From Streptomyces sp. GESEQ-35 (lineage in GTDB: Bacteria > Actinomycetota > Actinomycetes > Streptomycetales > Streptomycetaceae): a DNA stretch of 64,000 nucleotides. The notes below the pieces were generated by a model. The model searched no databases. It saw only the letters and a program-made list of their open reading frames with translations, and was not told the DNA's origin. The DNA lies in the NCBI RefSeq assembly GCF_017948485.1, contig NZ_JAFFSX010000011.1, positions 124,001-188,000 on the forward strand, written 5' to 3'. The translations under genes were made by a program, and so were the position numbers. Shown here piece after piece: positions 7,833 through 16,582 of the stretch (positions are counted from its first letter, which is position 1; each line of letters begins with the position of its first letter).

Positions 7833-10094
7833 GTGGCAGCTCTTGCGCGCTGGTGTGTTCAACGCCGCCTCGTGGCCGTTCTGCTGTGGCTCCTGGCCTT
7901 CGGCGGGGTGACCGCGGCCGCCGCCGTCGCCGGAGCCGCCTACTCGAACGACTACGAGGCCCCCGGCACCGAGTCCGGGCGCGCCGCCCAACTGCTGCGC
8001 GACGGCTTCCCCGGCCTCGGCGGCGACAGTGACACCGTTGTCTGGCACACCACGTCCGGCACCGTCCGCGCCGCCGACGTCGAACAGACCATGACCCGCA
8101 CCCTGAACGAGATCGCGGAGCTGCCCTCGGTGGCCGCCGTCGTCAGCCCGTACGACGGCCAGGGCGCGGCGCAGATCAGCGGCAACGGACGTACGGCCTA
8201 CGCGATCGTCACCTTCGACGACCCGGTCGAGAACATCGACAGGTCCGAGGCGCAGGCCGTCGTCGACACCGCCGACTCCGCCCGGTCCGAGGGGCTTCGA
8301 GTGGAGCTGGGCGGCCGTGCCATCGGGCTGACCGAGTCGTCCGGCGGGCACCTCGCGGAGATCGTCGGTGTGGCGGTCGCCGCGGTCGTGCTTTTCCTCG
8401 CCTTCGGGTCGCTCGCTGCCTCGCTACTGCCCATCGCCACCGCGCTGGTGAGCGTCGGCACGGCGTACGCCGGGATCGTGCTGCTCGGGCATGTCATGAC
8501 CGTGGCCGACTTCGCGCCCATGCTCGGCATGTTGATCGGGCTGGGCGTCGGCATCGACTACGCGCTGTTCATCGTCACCCGGCATCGGCGCGGTCTGAAA
8601 CGCGGATTGTCCGTCACCGAGTCGGTCACGGGCGCCGTCGCGACCACCGGACGTGCGGTGGTCTTCGCGGGGGCCACGGTGTGCATAGCCCTGCTGGGGA
8701 TGCTGATCCTGCGGCTGAGCTTCCTCAATGGTGTCGCCATCGCCGCCTCGCTGACCGTCGTCCTCACCGTCGCCGCCTCGGTGACGCTGCTGCCGGCCCT
8801 GCTGTCCTCCATCGGCATGCGGGCGCTCAGCCGCCGTGAGCGCCGCAGGTTGGTCGAGCACGGCCCCGAGCCCGAACTGCCGACCGGGTTCGCGGCCCGC
8901 TGGTCGGCCTTCGTGGAACGGCACCCCAAGAAGCTCGGCGCCGTCGCCCTCGCCGTGATCACGCTGCTCGCCCTGCCCACGCTCGGGCTTCGCCTCGGTA
9001 CCTCCGACCAGGGCAACAACCCCGAGACGACGACCACCAGGCAGGCGTACGACCTTCTGGCTGGGGGCACCTCCCGCGCGGAGCGTGGGGGAGGCTTCGG
9101 GCCCGGCGTCAACGGGCCGCTGACCCTCGTCACCGGCGTCGACGGAGCCGAGGACACGCTCGCCCTCGACAACCTCGACGCCACACTCCGTGCCACCGAA
9201 GGCGTCGCCTCCGTGACACCGGTGACCTTCAACTCCGGCGGCGACACCGCGTATCTGACCCTCGTCCCGCAGTCCTCGCCGCAGTCGCAGAAGACCAGCG
9301 ACCTCGTCGACCGGCTGCGCACCGAGGTGCTGCCGCGTGCCGAGACGGGCACCTCGCTGGACGTGCACGTCGGCGGTGTGACGGCGAGCTACGACGACTT
9401 CGCCGAGGTCATCGTCGGCAAGCTGCCGCTGTTCGTGGGCGTTGTCGTGGGCCTCGGCTGTCTGCTGCTCCTGCTCGCCTTCCGGTCCGTCGGCATCCCG
9501 CTGAAGGCCGCCGCGATGAACATCGCCGCCGTCGCCGCCGCGTTCGGAGTCGTCGTCGCGATCTTCCAGTGGGGGTGGGGAAGCGAGCTGCTGGGGCTGG
9601 GTCGCGCCGGCCCGATCGAGCCGTTCCTGCCGGTCATCATGGTGTCGGTGCTGTTCGGCCTCTCCATGGACTACCAGGTCTTCCTGGTCAGCCGGATGTA
9701 CGAGGAGTGGCTGGAGACCGGCGACAACCGACGGGCCGTCCGCATCGGTCTCGCCGAGACCAGCCGGGTGATCAACTCGGCCGCCGTCATCATGATCTCG
9801 GTCTTCCTCGCCTTCGTGCTCAGCGGCGACCGCGTGATCGCCATGTTCGGCATCGCACTGGCCGCCGCGGTCGCCCTCGACGCCTTCGTGCTGCGTACGT
9901 TGCTGGTACCGGCGCTCATGCACCTCCTCGGCGGCGCCAACTGGTGGCTGCCGCGCCCGCTGGAGAGGTATCTGCCGCGCATCAGCATCGAGCCGCCCGA
10001 GTGCCGGGCCGCCCATGAGAGGCTCGCCGACGTCGACGTCGTGGAGCAGCTGGAGAAGGAGCGGGAACAGGATGTACGCGATATCCCTGGGTGA
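7833..10094 (+). CDS. MMPL/RND-family membrane transporter
   Basis: This 753-residue actinobacterial MMPL-type transporter probably exports lipids or other hydrophobic compounds using the proton gradient. It shows the usual duplicated plan: one N-terminal helix, a large extracellular loop, and a helix bundle from about residue 165 to 325. A second loop follows from about 380 to 530, and a second bundle from about 530 to 705. GIDYALFIVTRHR and SMDYQVFLVSRMYEEW are the paired family motifs, with their aspartates at the fourth and ninth helices. The start is GTG 7833 with GGGAG upstream. An in-frame palindromic repeat encodes residues 410-421 in the second loop. The next gene starts before this one ends. 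Confidence 0.9.
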   Translation: MAALARWCVQRRLVAVLLWLLAFGGVTAAAAVAGAAYSNDYEAPGTESGRAAQLLRDGFPGLGGDSDTVVWHTTSGTVRAADVEQTMTRTLNEIAELPSVAAVVSPYDGQGAAQISGNGRTAYAIVTFDDPVENIDRSEAQAVVDTADSARSEGLRVELGGRAIGLTESSGGHLAEIVGVAVAAVVLFLAFGSLAASLLPIATALVSVGTAYAGIVLLGHVMTVADFAPMLGMLIGLGVGIDYALFIVTRHRRGLKRGLSVTESVTGAVATTGRAVVFAGATVCIALLGMLILRLSFLNGVAIAASLTVVLTVAASVTLLPALLSSIGMRALSRRERRRLVEHGPEPELPTGFAARWSAFVERHPKKLGAVALAVITLLALPTLGLRLGTSDQGNNPETTTTRQAYDLLAGGTSRAERGGGFGPGVNGPLTLVTGVDGAEDTLALDNLDATLRATEGVASVTPVTFNSGGDTAYLTLVPQSSPQSQKTSDLVDRLRTEVLPRAETGTSLDVHVGGVTASYDDFAEVIVGKLPLFVGVVVGLGCLLLLLAFRSVGIPLKAAAMNIAAVAAAFGVVVAIFQWGWGSELLGLGRAGPIEPFLPVIMVSVLFGLSMDYQVFLVSRMYEEWLETGDNRRAVRIGLAETSRVINSAAVIMISVFLAFVLSGDRVIAMFGIALAAAVALDAFVLRTLLVPALMHLLGGANWWLPRPLERYLPRISIEPPECRAAHERLADVDVVEQLEKEREQDVRDIPG
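9062..9095. repeat. Palindromic repeat inserted in frame in the MMPL gene
   Basis: TGGGGGCACCTCCCG (9062-9076), then GCGCGGAGCG and TGGGGGAGG, form a hairpin. The same 15-mer occurs twice at 20483-20515. It encodes AGGTSRAERGGG in a loop region, which a transporter can tolerate. Confidence 0.6.
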
Positions 10095-10647
10095 CGACGG
10101 TGCAGAACTGCGGCCGCTGGAGCCGTGGCACGCCGAGGAGTTCCTGGCTCACCTGGAGCGCGGACGGGAGTTCATCAACCAGTACATCCCCTTCGGCTCC
10201 AAGGCCACCGACACGGCGGGCGCCCGGGAGGCGCTCCAGCGGTACGCCGACATGCGCGCCGTCGACACCGGGTCCCTGCACGGCCTCTGGCTGGACGGCA
10301 AGCTCGTCGGCGGAGTGCTCTTCCTGAACTTCGACGCCGACGCCGGCAACTGCGAGGTCGGATGCTGGCTTGAGCCCGCCGGTACGGGGCAGGGGCTCGT
10401 CACGCGCGCGATGCGGGTGCTCATCGACTTCGCCGTCGAGCAGCGCGGCATCCACCGGATCGAATGGGTGGCGGCCTCGGCCAACACGGCCAGCCTGAAC
10501 GTCGCCCGGCGCCTGGGCATGACCCGGGACGGAATACGCCGGGAGGCCCACCCCTATGGTGGCGTACGGCACGACCTGGAGGTGTGGTCGATCCTCGCCC
10601 CCGAATGGCGTGAAGCACGCGCGCGTGCCGCTCACAACGATCATTAA
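10072..10647 (+). CDS. GNAT N-acetyltransferase (RimJ/RimL-like)
   Basis: This 191-residue GNAT protein resembles the RimJ/RimL group, which acetylates ribosomal protein N termini or small amines. The N-terminal part, LRPLEPWHAEEFLAHLERGREFINQYIPF, is typical of that group. The acetyl-CoA loop is in CWLEPAGTGQGLVTRAMRVLIDFA, followed by NTASLNVARRLGMTRDGI. ATG 10072 is preceded by AAGGAGCGGGA and overlaps the last 23 bases of the MMPL gene, so the two are probably co-transcribed. The substrate is unknown. Confidence 0.85.
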   Translation: MYAISLGDDGAELRPLEPWHAEEFLAHLERGREFINQYIPFGSKATDTAGAREALQRYADMRAVDTGSLHGLWLDGKLVGGVLFLNFDADAGNCEVGCWLEPAGTGQGLVTRAMRVLIDFAVEQRGIHRIEWVAASANTASLNVARRLGMTRDGIRREAHPYGGVRHDLEVWSILAPEWREARARAAHNDH

Positions 10648-10673
10648 GAGACTTCTCAGACGGGATCCGTACG

Positions 10674-11270
10674 GTGCGCGACATGGGAACCAAGACTGCT
10701 GAAGAAACCGGTGCCGGGACGGGCGCCGAGGCCACGAACGACGAGGAGAAGGTGGACGTCACCAAGACCGACGAAGTGACGGAGACCGAGGTGGAGGACA
10801 CGGCCGACACCGACACCGACACCGAGGCCGAGGTCATCGGGGACGCCGAGGACGTCAAGGACCAGGCGGCGGGCTCGTCCGACGTCGGCCAGGGCGCCGG
10901 CGCCATCGTGTCCGCCGCGCTGGGCCTCGTCTCGCTCACCGGCAGCTGGCTCGGCACCGTCGCATCCGCGCGCGAGAACCTCATCGGCCAGATGCAGAAC
11001 TCTCAGAGCCAGGACCTCGCCACGCTGGTCAAGGAGGGCTACGGCGACGGCTGGAACGTCACCGCGGTGTACGGCGGCGTGTTCGCGCTCGTCGCCCTGC
11101 TCATCGGCGTCGTGGTGCTCGCCCGCCCCGCCTTCGGGGCCCCCGGCAAGCCGCAGGCGGCCTGGATCAAGTCGGTCTCCTGGGCGGGTGTCGCGCTCGG
11201 CGTCATCGGGCTGCTGCTCGCCGTCCTCAAGTACACCGACATCCTGGTCGGACTGCCCTCCACCAGCTGA
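10674..11270 (+). CDS. Acidic-headed membrane protein, three predicted helices, unknown function
   Basis: The 198-residue protein starts with about 75 residues dominated by Glu, Asp and Thr (for example VEDTADTDTDTEAEV). Three hydrophobic stretches follow: AGAIVSAALGLVSLTGSWLG, GVFALVALLIGVVVLA and WAGVALGVIGLLLAVLKY. The acidic head would be cytoplasmic or extracellular depending on topology. GTG 10674 and ATG 10683 are both possible starts. The gene stands alone and is followed by an unusually long hairpin. I do not recognise the family. Confidence 0.7.
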   Translation: MRDMGTKTAEETGAGTGAEATNDEEKVDVTKTDEVTETEVEDTADTDTDTEAEVIGDAEDVKDQAAGSSDVGQGAGAIVSAALGLVSLTGSWLGTVASARENLIGQMQNSQSQDLATLVKEGYGDGWNVTAVYGGVFALVALLIGVVVLARPAFGAPGKPQAAWIKSVSWAGVALGVIGLLLAVLKYTDILVGLPSTS

Positions 11271-11284
11271 ATCACCGCAGGTCC

Positions 11285-11337
11285 TGAGGGGTCTTAGGGC
11301 ATCCGTAAGCACCTTACGGAGCGCCTGAGGCCCCTCA
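11285..11337 (+). terminator. Long near-continuous hairpin terminator
   Basis: Three stacked stems close one 53-base hairpin: TGAGGGG with CCCCTCA, CTTAGG with CCTGAG (one G-T pair), and TCCGTAAG with CTTACGGA around a CAC loop. It directly follows the membrane protein gene. Confidence 0.75.
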
Positions 11338-11472
11338 TGCGCGTCTAAGGCCCCGCCGGCGGCCGAAGATGCGGAACTCTCCCGATGTGGCGGACCCCCC
11401 TCGGAGACGAAGGTTGAGACATCGCAGCAAGCGATGGAGAGACCGACCTCTCACCAGGGAATTGGGGACACC

Positions 11473-11658
11473 ATGTTCGAGTACGAGATGCACCAGCTCC
11501 GCTCCGCCGAACTCATCCGCCAGGCCGAGCAGGAGCGGCTCGCCCGCGACGTGGTCCGCGCTCGCCGCGCCGCCCGCAGCGAAGCCGCCAGGCGCTCCGC
11601 CGAGCCGGACAGCCATACCGACCGTCCACGCCGGCACCGGTTCGCCCGCGTCGCATGA
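11473..11658 (+). CDS. Small arginine-rich helical protein
   Basis: This 61-residue protein starts MFEYEMHQLRSAELIRQAEQ and continues with a highly charged Arg/Ala-rich helix and a basic tail. It could be a small nucleic-acid-binding or scaffold protein, but nothing in the sequence proves this. ATG 11473 has GGGGAC five bases upstream, which is better than ATG 11434. A perfect terminator hairpin follows 20 bases after the stop, so it is probably a single-gene unit. Confidence 0.7.
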   Translation: MFEYEMHQLRSAELIRQAEQERLARDVVRARRAARSEAARRSAEPDSHTDRPRRHRFARVA

Positions 11659-11678
11659 CGCCGGGGGAGGGCGGTGGT

Positions 11679-11713
11679 GCAAGGGCCGTACCGACCAGCG
11701 GTACGGCCCTTGC
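11679..11713 (+). terminator. Perfect 15-bp hairpin terminator
   Basis: Arms GCAAGGGCCGTACCG (11679-11693) and CGGTACGGCCCTTGC (11699-11713) flank a 5-base loop. It ends the small gene upstream. It also argues against starting the LuxR-type gene at 11655, because that frame would run through this hairpin. Confidence 0.8.
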
Positions 11714-11801
11714 CCGCACTCCGGCGCATGCCGCCGCCCCGACGATCGCCCAGAAGAAAACCGGTGCCCCGTTGTCGGACCCCCGTGCGATGCTCGGGGC
11801 T

Positions 11802-14800
11802 GTGGAGACCAGGTCCGTCAGTCCCGTGTTCGTCGGCCGTGGCGACGAGTTGGAGGTACTCAACGACGCGCTCGCCGGCGCCGCCGCCGGAGAGCCCCAG
11901 GCATTGCTGATCGGCGGTGAGGCCGGGGTCGGCAAGACGCGGCTCGTCGAGGAGTTCGCCACCGCCGCCTGCCGACAGGGCGCGGTCGTCGCACTCGGCG
12001 GCTGCGTCGAGATCGGCGCCGACGGACTGCCCTTCGCCCCCTTCTCCGCCGCCCTGCGCGCCCTGCGCCGCGCCCTGCCCGGCGAACTGGCCGCCGCGAC
12101 CGCCGGACAGGAGGAGGAACTGGCCCGGCTGCTGCCCGAGATGGGCGAGACGCCCACCGCCCGGACCACCGGCCGGGACGACGAGGAGGGCATGGCCCGC
12201 CTCTTCGAACTCACCGCCCGCCTCCTTGAGCGCGTCGCCGCCGACCACACGGTGGTCGTCGCGCTGGAGGACCTGCACTGGGCCGACGCCTCCACCCGCC
12301 ATCTCCTCTCCTACCTCTTCCGCACGCTGCGCACCGGCCGCCTCGTCGTCCTGGCCACCTACCGCTCCGACGACATCCACCGCCGCCACCCGCTGCGCCC
12401 CCTGCTCGCCGAACTCGACCGGCTGCGTACGGTCCGCCGTGTCGAACTCGGCCGCTTCAGCCGCGATGAGGTGTGCCGCCAGATCGCCGGCATCCTCGCG
12501 GCCGAGCCCGACCCCGCCCAGGTCGACGAGATCTTCCAGCGCTCCGACGGCAACGCCTTCTTCGTCGAGGAACTCGCCGTCTCCGCCGCCGAGGGCTGCC
12601 GTACGGGCCTCACCGACTCGCTGCGCGACGTGCTCCTGGTCCGGGTCGAAGGGCTGCCGGAGAGCGCCCAGCGGGTCGCCCGGATCGTCGCCGAGGGCGG
12701 CTCCGCCGTCGAGTACCGGCTGCTCGCCGCCATCGCCTCACTCGCCGAGGACGACCTGATCGAGGCGCTGCGAGCCGCCGTGAACGCCAATATCCTCAGC
12801 GCCGCCCCCGACAAGGACGGCTACCGCTTCCGCCACTCCCTGGTCCGCGAGGCCGTCGGCGACGACCTGCTGCCCGGCGAGCGCTCCCGCCTCAACCGCC
12901 GCTACGCCGAAGCCCTGGAGGCCGACCCCACGCTCGTCCCCGCCGACGAGCGCGTCCTGCGCCTGGCCAGCTACTGGTACCACGCCCATGACCCCGCCAA
13001 GGCCCTGCCCGCCGTCCTCGCCGCCTCCGTCACGGCCCGCCGCCGGCACGCCCACTCCGAGCAACTGCGGCTCCTGGAACGGGCGATGGAGCTGTGGGAC
13101 ACCGCCCCCAAGGACATCCGGGCGACCCTGCGCCCCGTCGACTACACCGAGGTCTATCCCCCCTGCGGCTGCGACCCCGCCACCACCCCCCTACGCTCCC
13201 TCGACCTGATGGCCGAGGCGGCCGTCGCCGGACGGCTGTGCGGGGAGCGCGAACGCGCCCTGAAGATCACCAAGCGGGCCCTCGGTCTGCTGGAGGACGA
13301 GAGGGATCCGCTGCGCGCCGCCTGGTTCTGGAACCAGCGGGCCCGGCTGATCCAGGCGCTGTCCCGCGGCGACGGCTGGCAGGAACTGGCCACCGCCCAG
13401 GAACTGGTGCGCGGCCTGCCGCCCTCCGAGGTGCATGCCGAGGTCCTTTCCTCGGTCGCCAACTGGTCGATGCTGCACAATCCGGGCCCCGACGCGCTCA
13501 TCGCCGCCGAACGCGCCGTGGAGTACGCGCGCATGGTCGGCGCCCGCGACATCGAGATGAACGCGCGGCTGACCCTCGGCGGGCTCATGGTCGACTCCGG
13601 CGACATCGAGGGCGGCCTCACCGAGGTGTACCGGGTCAAGGAGCAGGTGGCCACGCTCGGCGACGTCTCCGTGATGGGCCGCGCCCATGTGAACCTGCCC
13701 TCCCACCTGGAAGGCATAGGCCGCTCGCGGGAAGCCGTCGGTGTGCTCAGGGAAGGCGTCGAATTCGCCCGGCGACTGCGCCTGCCGGACACCGAGGCCT
13801 GGGTCTGGGGCAACCTCGCCGACTCCCTCCACTCCCTGGGCCACTGGGACGAGGCCGCAGAGGCCGCCGACACCTCGGAGCGCGTCGGCCAGAGCGCCAA
13901 GCCCCGCGGCTTCCGCGCCAAAATCCATGCTCTGCTCGCGCTCGCCCGCGGTGACCTGGCCGAGGCCGCCCGCCAACTGGCCGCTGCCCGCGGGCACTTC
14001 GGCACCCACGACCACGTGCCCCAGCACGAGCTGCCGCTGGCCCGCCTCACCATCGGCATCGCCGTCGGCGAGGGCCGCCTCCTCGACGCCCGCGCCGAAC
14101 TCGGGCGCGTCCTGGACACCGGCTTCCCACCCGGCACCCAGCGCTACGCCTGGCCCATTCTGCTCACCGCCGCCTCCGCGGAGGCCGACGCACGCGGCCT
14201 GTCCACCGCCGACCCGGGCCGGGCGGAGATCATCGACCGCATCCGCGCCGCCGCCAAACGCCTGGCCACGAACGTCCCCGTCTGGCAGGCGCACGACCGC
14301 TGGGTCCGAGCCGAACTACTGCGGGCCGAGGCACGCAGCACCCCGGACGACTGGTCCGAGGTCGTCACCGCCTTCGAATGCCTCGACCGGCCCTACGATC
14401 TCGCTCGCGTCCGCCACCGCCTCGCCGAGGCCCTGCTGCCGTCCGGCGGAGACGACGAACGTGACCGGGCCGCCGAGCTGCTCCGCCTGGCCCATGCCGT
14501 CGCCGACCACCTCGGCGCCCGCCCGCTGGCCGACGCGACCGCCCTGCTCGCCCAGCGCGCCCGCCTCGCCCTGACCCACTCCCCGAAGGGGCCGCCGGCC
14601 CCCACCGACCCCGCCGAGGCCCTCGGCCTCACCGGGCGGGAACGCGACGTCCTGCGCCTGGTCTCCGCCGGCCGCACCAACCGCCAGATCGCCGAGGAAC
14701 TCTTCATCTCCCCGAAGACGGCCAGCGTCCACGTCTCCAACATCCTCTCCAAACTCGGCGTCTCGGGCCGGGGAGAGGCGGCGGCGGTGGCACATCGGCT

Positions 14801-14846
14801 GGAGCTGTTCGCCCCCGACTCGACCGGTGCTCCGGCGGTGGGGTGA
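11802..14846 (+). CDS. LAL-type (large ATP-binding) LuxR family transcriptional regulator
   Basis: This regulator of about 1014 residues has an N-terminal AAA/NACHT-like ATPase, a long helical middle and a C-terminal LuxR DNA-binding domain. Walker A is GGEAGVGKTRL near residues 37-47. The Walker B region is VVVALEDLHWADAS near 150-163. The last 75 residues contain the LuxR helix-turn-helix (LTGRERDVLRLVSAGRTNRQIAEELFIS, then KTASVHVSNILSKLGV). The middle, about 400-900, looks like TPR-type helical repeats. GTG 11802 follows GGGG and is near the usual family start; ATG 11790 is an alternative. No effector or target can be inferred. Confidence 0.88.
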   Translation: METRSVSPVFVGRGDELEVLNDALAGAAAGEPQALLIGGEAGVGKTRLVEEFATAACRQGAVVALGGCVEIGADGLPFAPFSAALRALRRALPGELAAATAGQEEELARLLPEMGETPTARTTGRDDEEGMARLFELTARLLERVAADHTVVVALEDLHWADASTRHLLSYLFRTLRTGRLVVLATYRSDDIHRRHPLRPLLAELDRLRTVRRVELGRFSRDEVCRQIAGILAAEPDPAQVDEIFQRSDGNAFFVEELAVSAAEGCRTGLTDSLRDVLLVRVEGLPESAQRVARIVAEGGSAVEYRLLAAIASLAEDDLIEALRAAVNANILSAAPDKDGYRFRHSLVREAVGDDLLPGERSRLNRRYAEALEADPTLVPADERVLRLASYWYHAHDPAKALPAVLAASVTARRRHAHSEQLRLLERAMELWDTAPKDIRATLRPVDYTEVYPPCGCDPATTPLRSLDLMAEAAVAGRLCGERERALKITKRALGLLEDERDPLRAAWFWNQRARLIQALSRGDGWQELATAQELVRGLPPSEVHAEVLSSVANWSMLHNPGPDALIAAERAVEYARMVGARDIEMNARLTLGGLMVDSGDIEGGLTEVYRVKEQVATLGDVSVMGRAHVNLPSHLEGIGRSREAVGVLREGVEFARRLRLPDTEAWVWGNLADSLHSLGHWDEAAEAADTSERVGQSAKPRGFRAKIHALLALARGDLAEAARQLAAARGHFGTHDHVPQHELPLARLTIGIAVGEGRLLDARAELGRVLDTGFPPGTQRYAWPILLTAASAEADARGLSTADPGRAEIIDRIRAAAKRLATNVPVWQAHDRWVRAELLRAEARSTPDDWSEVVTAFECLDRPYDLARVRHRLAEALLPSGGDDERDRAAELLRLAHAVADHLGARPLADATALLAQRARLALTHSPKGPPAPTDPAEALGLTGRERDVLRLVSAGRTNRQIAEELFISPKTASVHVSNILSKLGVSGRGEAAAVAHRLELFAPDSTGAPAVG

Positions 14847-15038
14847 GGCGGTGCGGTGAGGCGCCAAGCCCGGCTGCCCACGCGACGAGCGCACGACCGG
14901 ACGGCAGAGGCACCCCTCCTGCTCCTCGCCCTCGCCGGGGGCGATCGAGCCCGGTTCACGGCGGCAGGAAGCGGCTCTCACGCCCAGCCCTCCGGCGACC
15001 GGTGCGGCGTACGCTGAACGAGACCGGCAGGAGGCGCC

Positions 15039-15242
15039 GTGTTCAATATGTTCGAGGAGCTCTTCGCTCCGGGCCGCAAGCACACCCGCGACGAGCAGAA
15101 GCGGCTGGAACTGACCCGGGAGGACGTCGGAGACGCTGACCCCGGACGCGGTCCGATAGATCTTGCGTCCGGGAAGGTCGTCGTACGGCCGCCGAAGCCT
15201 GACGAGGTCGATCAGGACCAGACCGACTCCGCGGAGGAGTGA
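15039..15242 (+). CDS. Small conserved protein (DUF6191-like)
   Basis: The 67-residue protein starts MFNMFEELFAPGRKHTRDEQ and has a mid-section DPGRGPIDLASGKVVVRPP and an acidic tail. It resembles a small Streptomyces family I recall as DUF6191, but no function is known to me. GTG 15039 has GGCAGGAGGC just upstream. It is convergent with the sugar-dehydrogenase-like gene, with only nine bases between the stops. Confidence 0.7.
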   Translation: MFNMFEELFAPGRKHTRDEQKRLELTREDVGDADPGRGPIDLASGKVVVRPPKPDEVDQDQTDSAEE

Positions 15243-15251
15243 GCGCCGGTC

Positions 15252-16427
15252 CTACTTCACCTGTACCTCCAGGATCCGGTCGTCGCCGCCCGACGGGGAA
15301 CCGCGCCCGTCCGTCTCGCTCGTCACCAGCCACAGCTTGTCGCCGCCCGCCGAGACCACTGTGCGCAGCCGGCCGTACTCGCCTTCGAGGAAGGCCTGGG
15401 GGTCTGCTGAGGCCTCCGTGCCGTTCAGCGGGATGCGCCACAAGCGCTGGCCCTTCAGCCCGGCCATCCAGATGGAGCCCTCGGCGTAGGCGATGCCGCT
15501 GGGGGAGGCGTCGTCCGTGGCCCACTGGGCTATCGGGTTCTGGTAGGCGTCGTCGTCGGACTTGCCCTCGACCTCCGGCCAGCCGTAGTTGCCGCCCGGC
15601 TTGATCGCGTTCAGTTCGTCCCAGGTGTCCTGGCCGAACTCCGAGGCGAACAGGCGCTGTTCGGGGTCCCAGGCGAGGCCCTGCACATTGCGGTGGCCGT
15701 ACGAATACACGGGCGAGTTCGGGAACGGGTTGCCCGACGCCGGCTCGCCGTCCGGAGTCAGGCGCAGGATCTTGCCGCCCAGGGATTCCTTGTCCTGGGA
15801 CAGGCCTTCCTCGCCGCTCTCGCCCGTGCCCGCGTACAGCATCTTGTCCGGGCCGAAGGCGATCCGGCCGCCGTTGTGGATGAAGCCCTTGGGGATGCCC
15901 CGGAAGATCGTGTCGGGTGCGCCCAGTTGCTCGCCGGACGGCTTGTCCTCCGCGTACAGCATGCGGACGATGCGGTTGTCCGAGGCCGAGGTGAAGTACG
16001 CGTAGATCATGTGGTCCGAGGCGTAGTCAGGGGAGAGCGCGAGGCCCATGAGGCCGCCCTCTCCGGCGGGGGACACCCCGGGCACCTCGCCCAGCTCGGT
16101 CTTCTTGCCCGTCTCGGTGTCGACCCGGGTGATCGTGGCCTCGTCGCGCGAGGAGACCAGCAGGTCGCCGTCGGGGAGCGGGGCCAGGCCCCAGGGGGTG
16201 TTCAGGTCCTCGGTGACCGTGCGCACGACCTTCACCGAGCCCTTCGCCGGCGGGGTGGACTCGGCGGCCTGTCCCGAGGGCGAGGACTCCTCGCCCGTAC
16301 GACTCGGTGACGAGGTCGCCTCGCCGTCCGACGATCCCGATCCTCCGTCGTCGGAGGAGCAGCCGGCCGTCAGCAGGAGCGTGGCCGCGGCCAATACGGC
16401 CGTCACAGCTCGACGTTGCACGATCAT
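15252..16427 (-). CDS. PQQ-type glucose/sorbosone dehydrogenase-like lipoprotein
   Basis: This 391-residue secreted lipoprotein has a six-bladed glucose/sorbosone-dehydrogenase (GSDH) fold. A lipobox LTAGC (Cys23) follows a short signal peptide, then a Ser/Gly/Glu-rich linker to about residue 75. The enzyme domain carries NTPWGLAPLPDGDLLVSSRD, GLMGLALSPDYASD, FIHNGGRIAFGPD, YSYGHRNVQGLAWDP and GGNYGWPEV, all family landmarks. It probably oxidises sugars outside the membrane. The start at 16427 was chosen for a GAAGGGACC ribosome binding site; a longer frame runs antisense through the next gene. Confidence 0.88.
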   Translation of the reverse strand: MIVQRRAVTAVLAAATLLLTAGCSSDDGGSGSSDGEATSSPSRTGEESSPSGQAAESTPPAKGSVKVVRTVTEDLNTPWGLAPLPDGDLLVSSRDEATITRVDTETGKKTELGEVPGVSPAGEGGLMGLALSPDYASDHMIYAYFTSASDNRIVRMLYAEDKPSGEQLGAPDTIFRGIPKGFIHNGGRIAFGPDKMLYAGTGESGEEGLSQDKESLGGKILRLTPDGEPASGNPFPNSPVYSYGHRNVQGLAWDPEQRLFASEFGQDTWDELNAIKPGGNYGWPEVEGKSDDDAYQNPIAQWATDDASPSGIAYAEGSIWMAGLKGQRLWRIPLNGTEASADPQAFLEGEYGRLRTVVSAGGDKLWLVTSETDGRGSPSGGDDRILEVQVK

Positions 16428-16582
16428 GGTCCCTTCGACGCGGCAGGTTCTACTTGTCATACACCGCTCGCGCCCCACAGGTTCCCGATCAACGATTCCC
16501 GAATCACCTCCGGCCCGGCCGAGCTCCGCGTATCGGCCCGAGGGCACGGAGAAACGTCGGCAACGTCGGCAACGCGCCGGTT

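Noticed and set aside
11655..11801. Longer N terminus for the LuxR-type regulator
   Set aside because: It would run through a perfect 15-bp terminator hairpin and overlap the preceding gene. The family start matches 11802.
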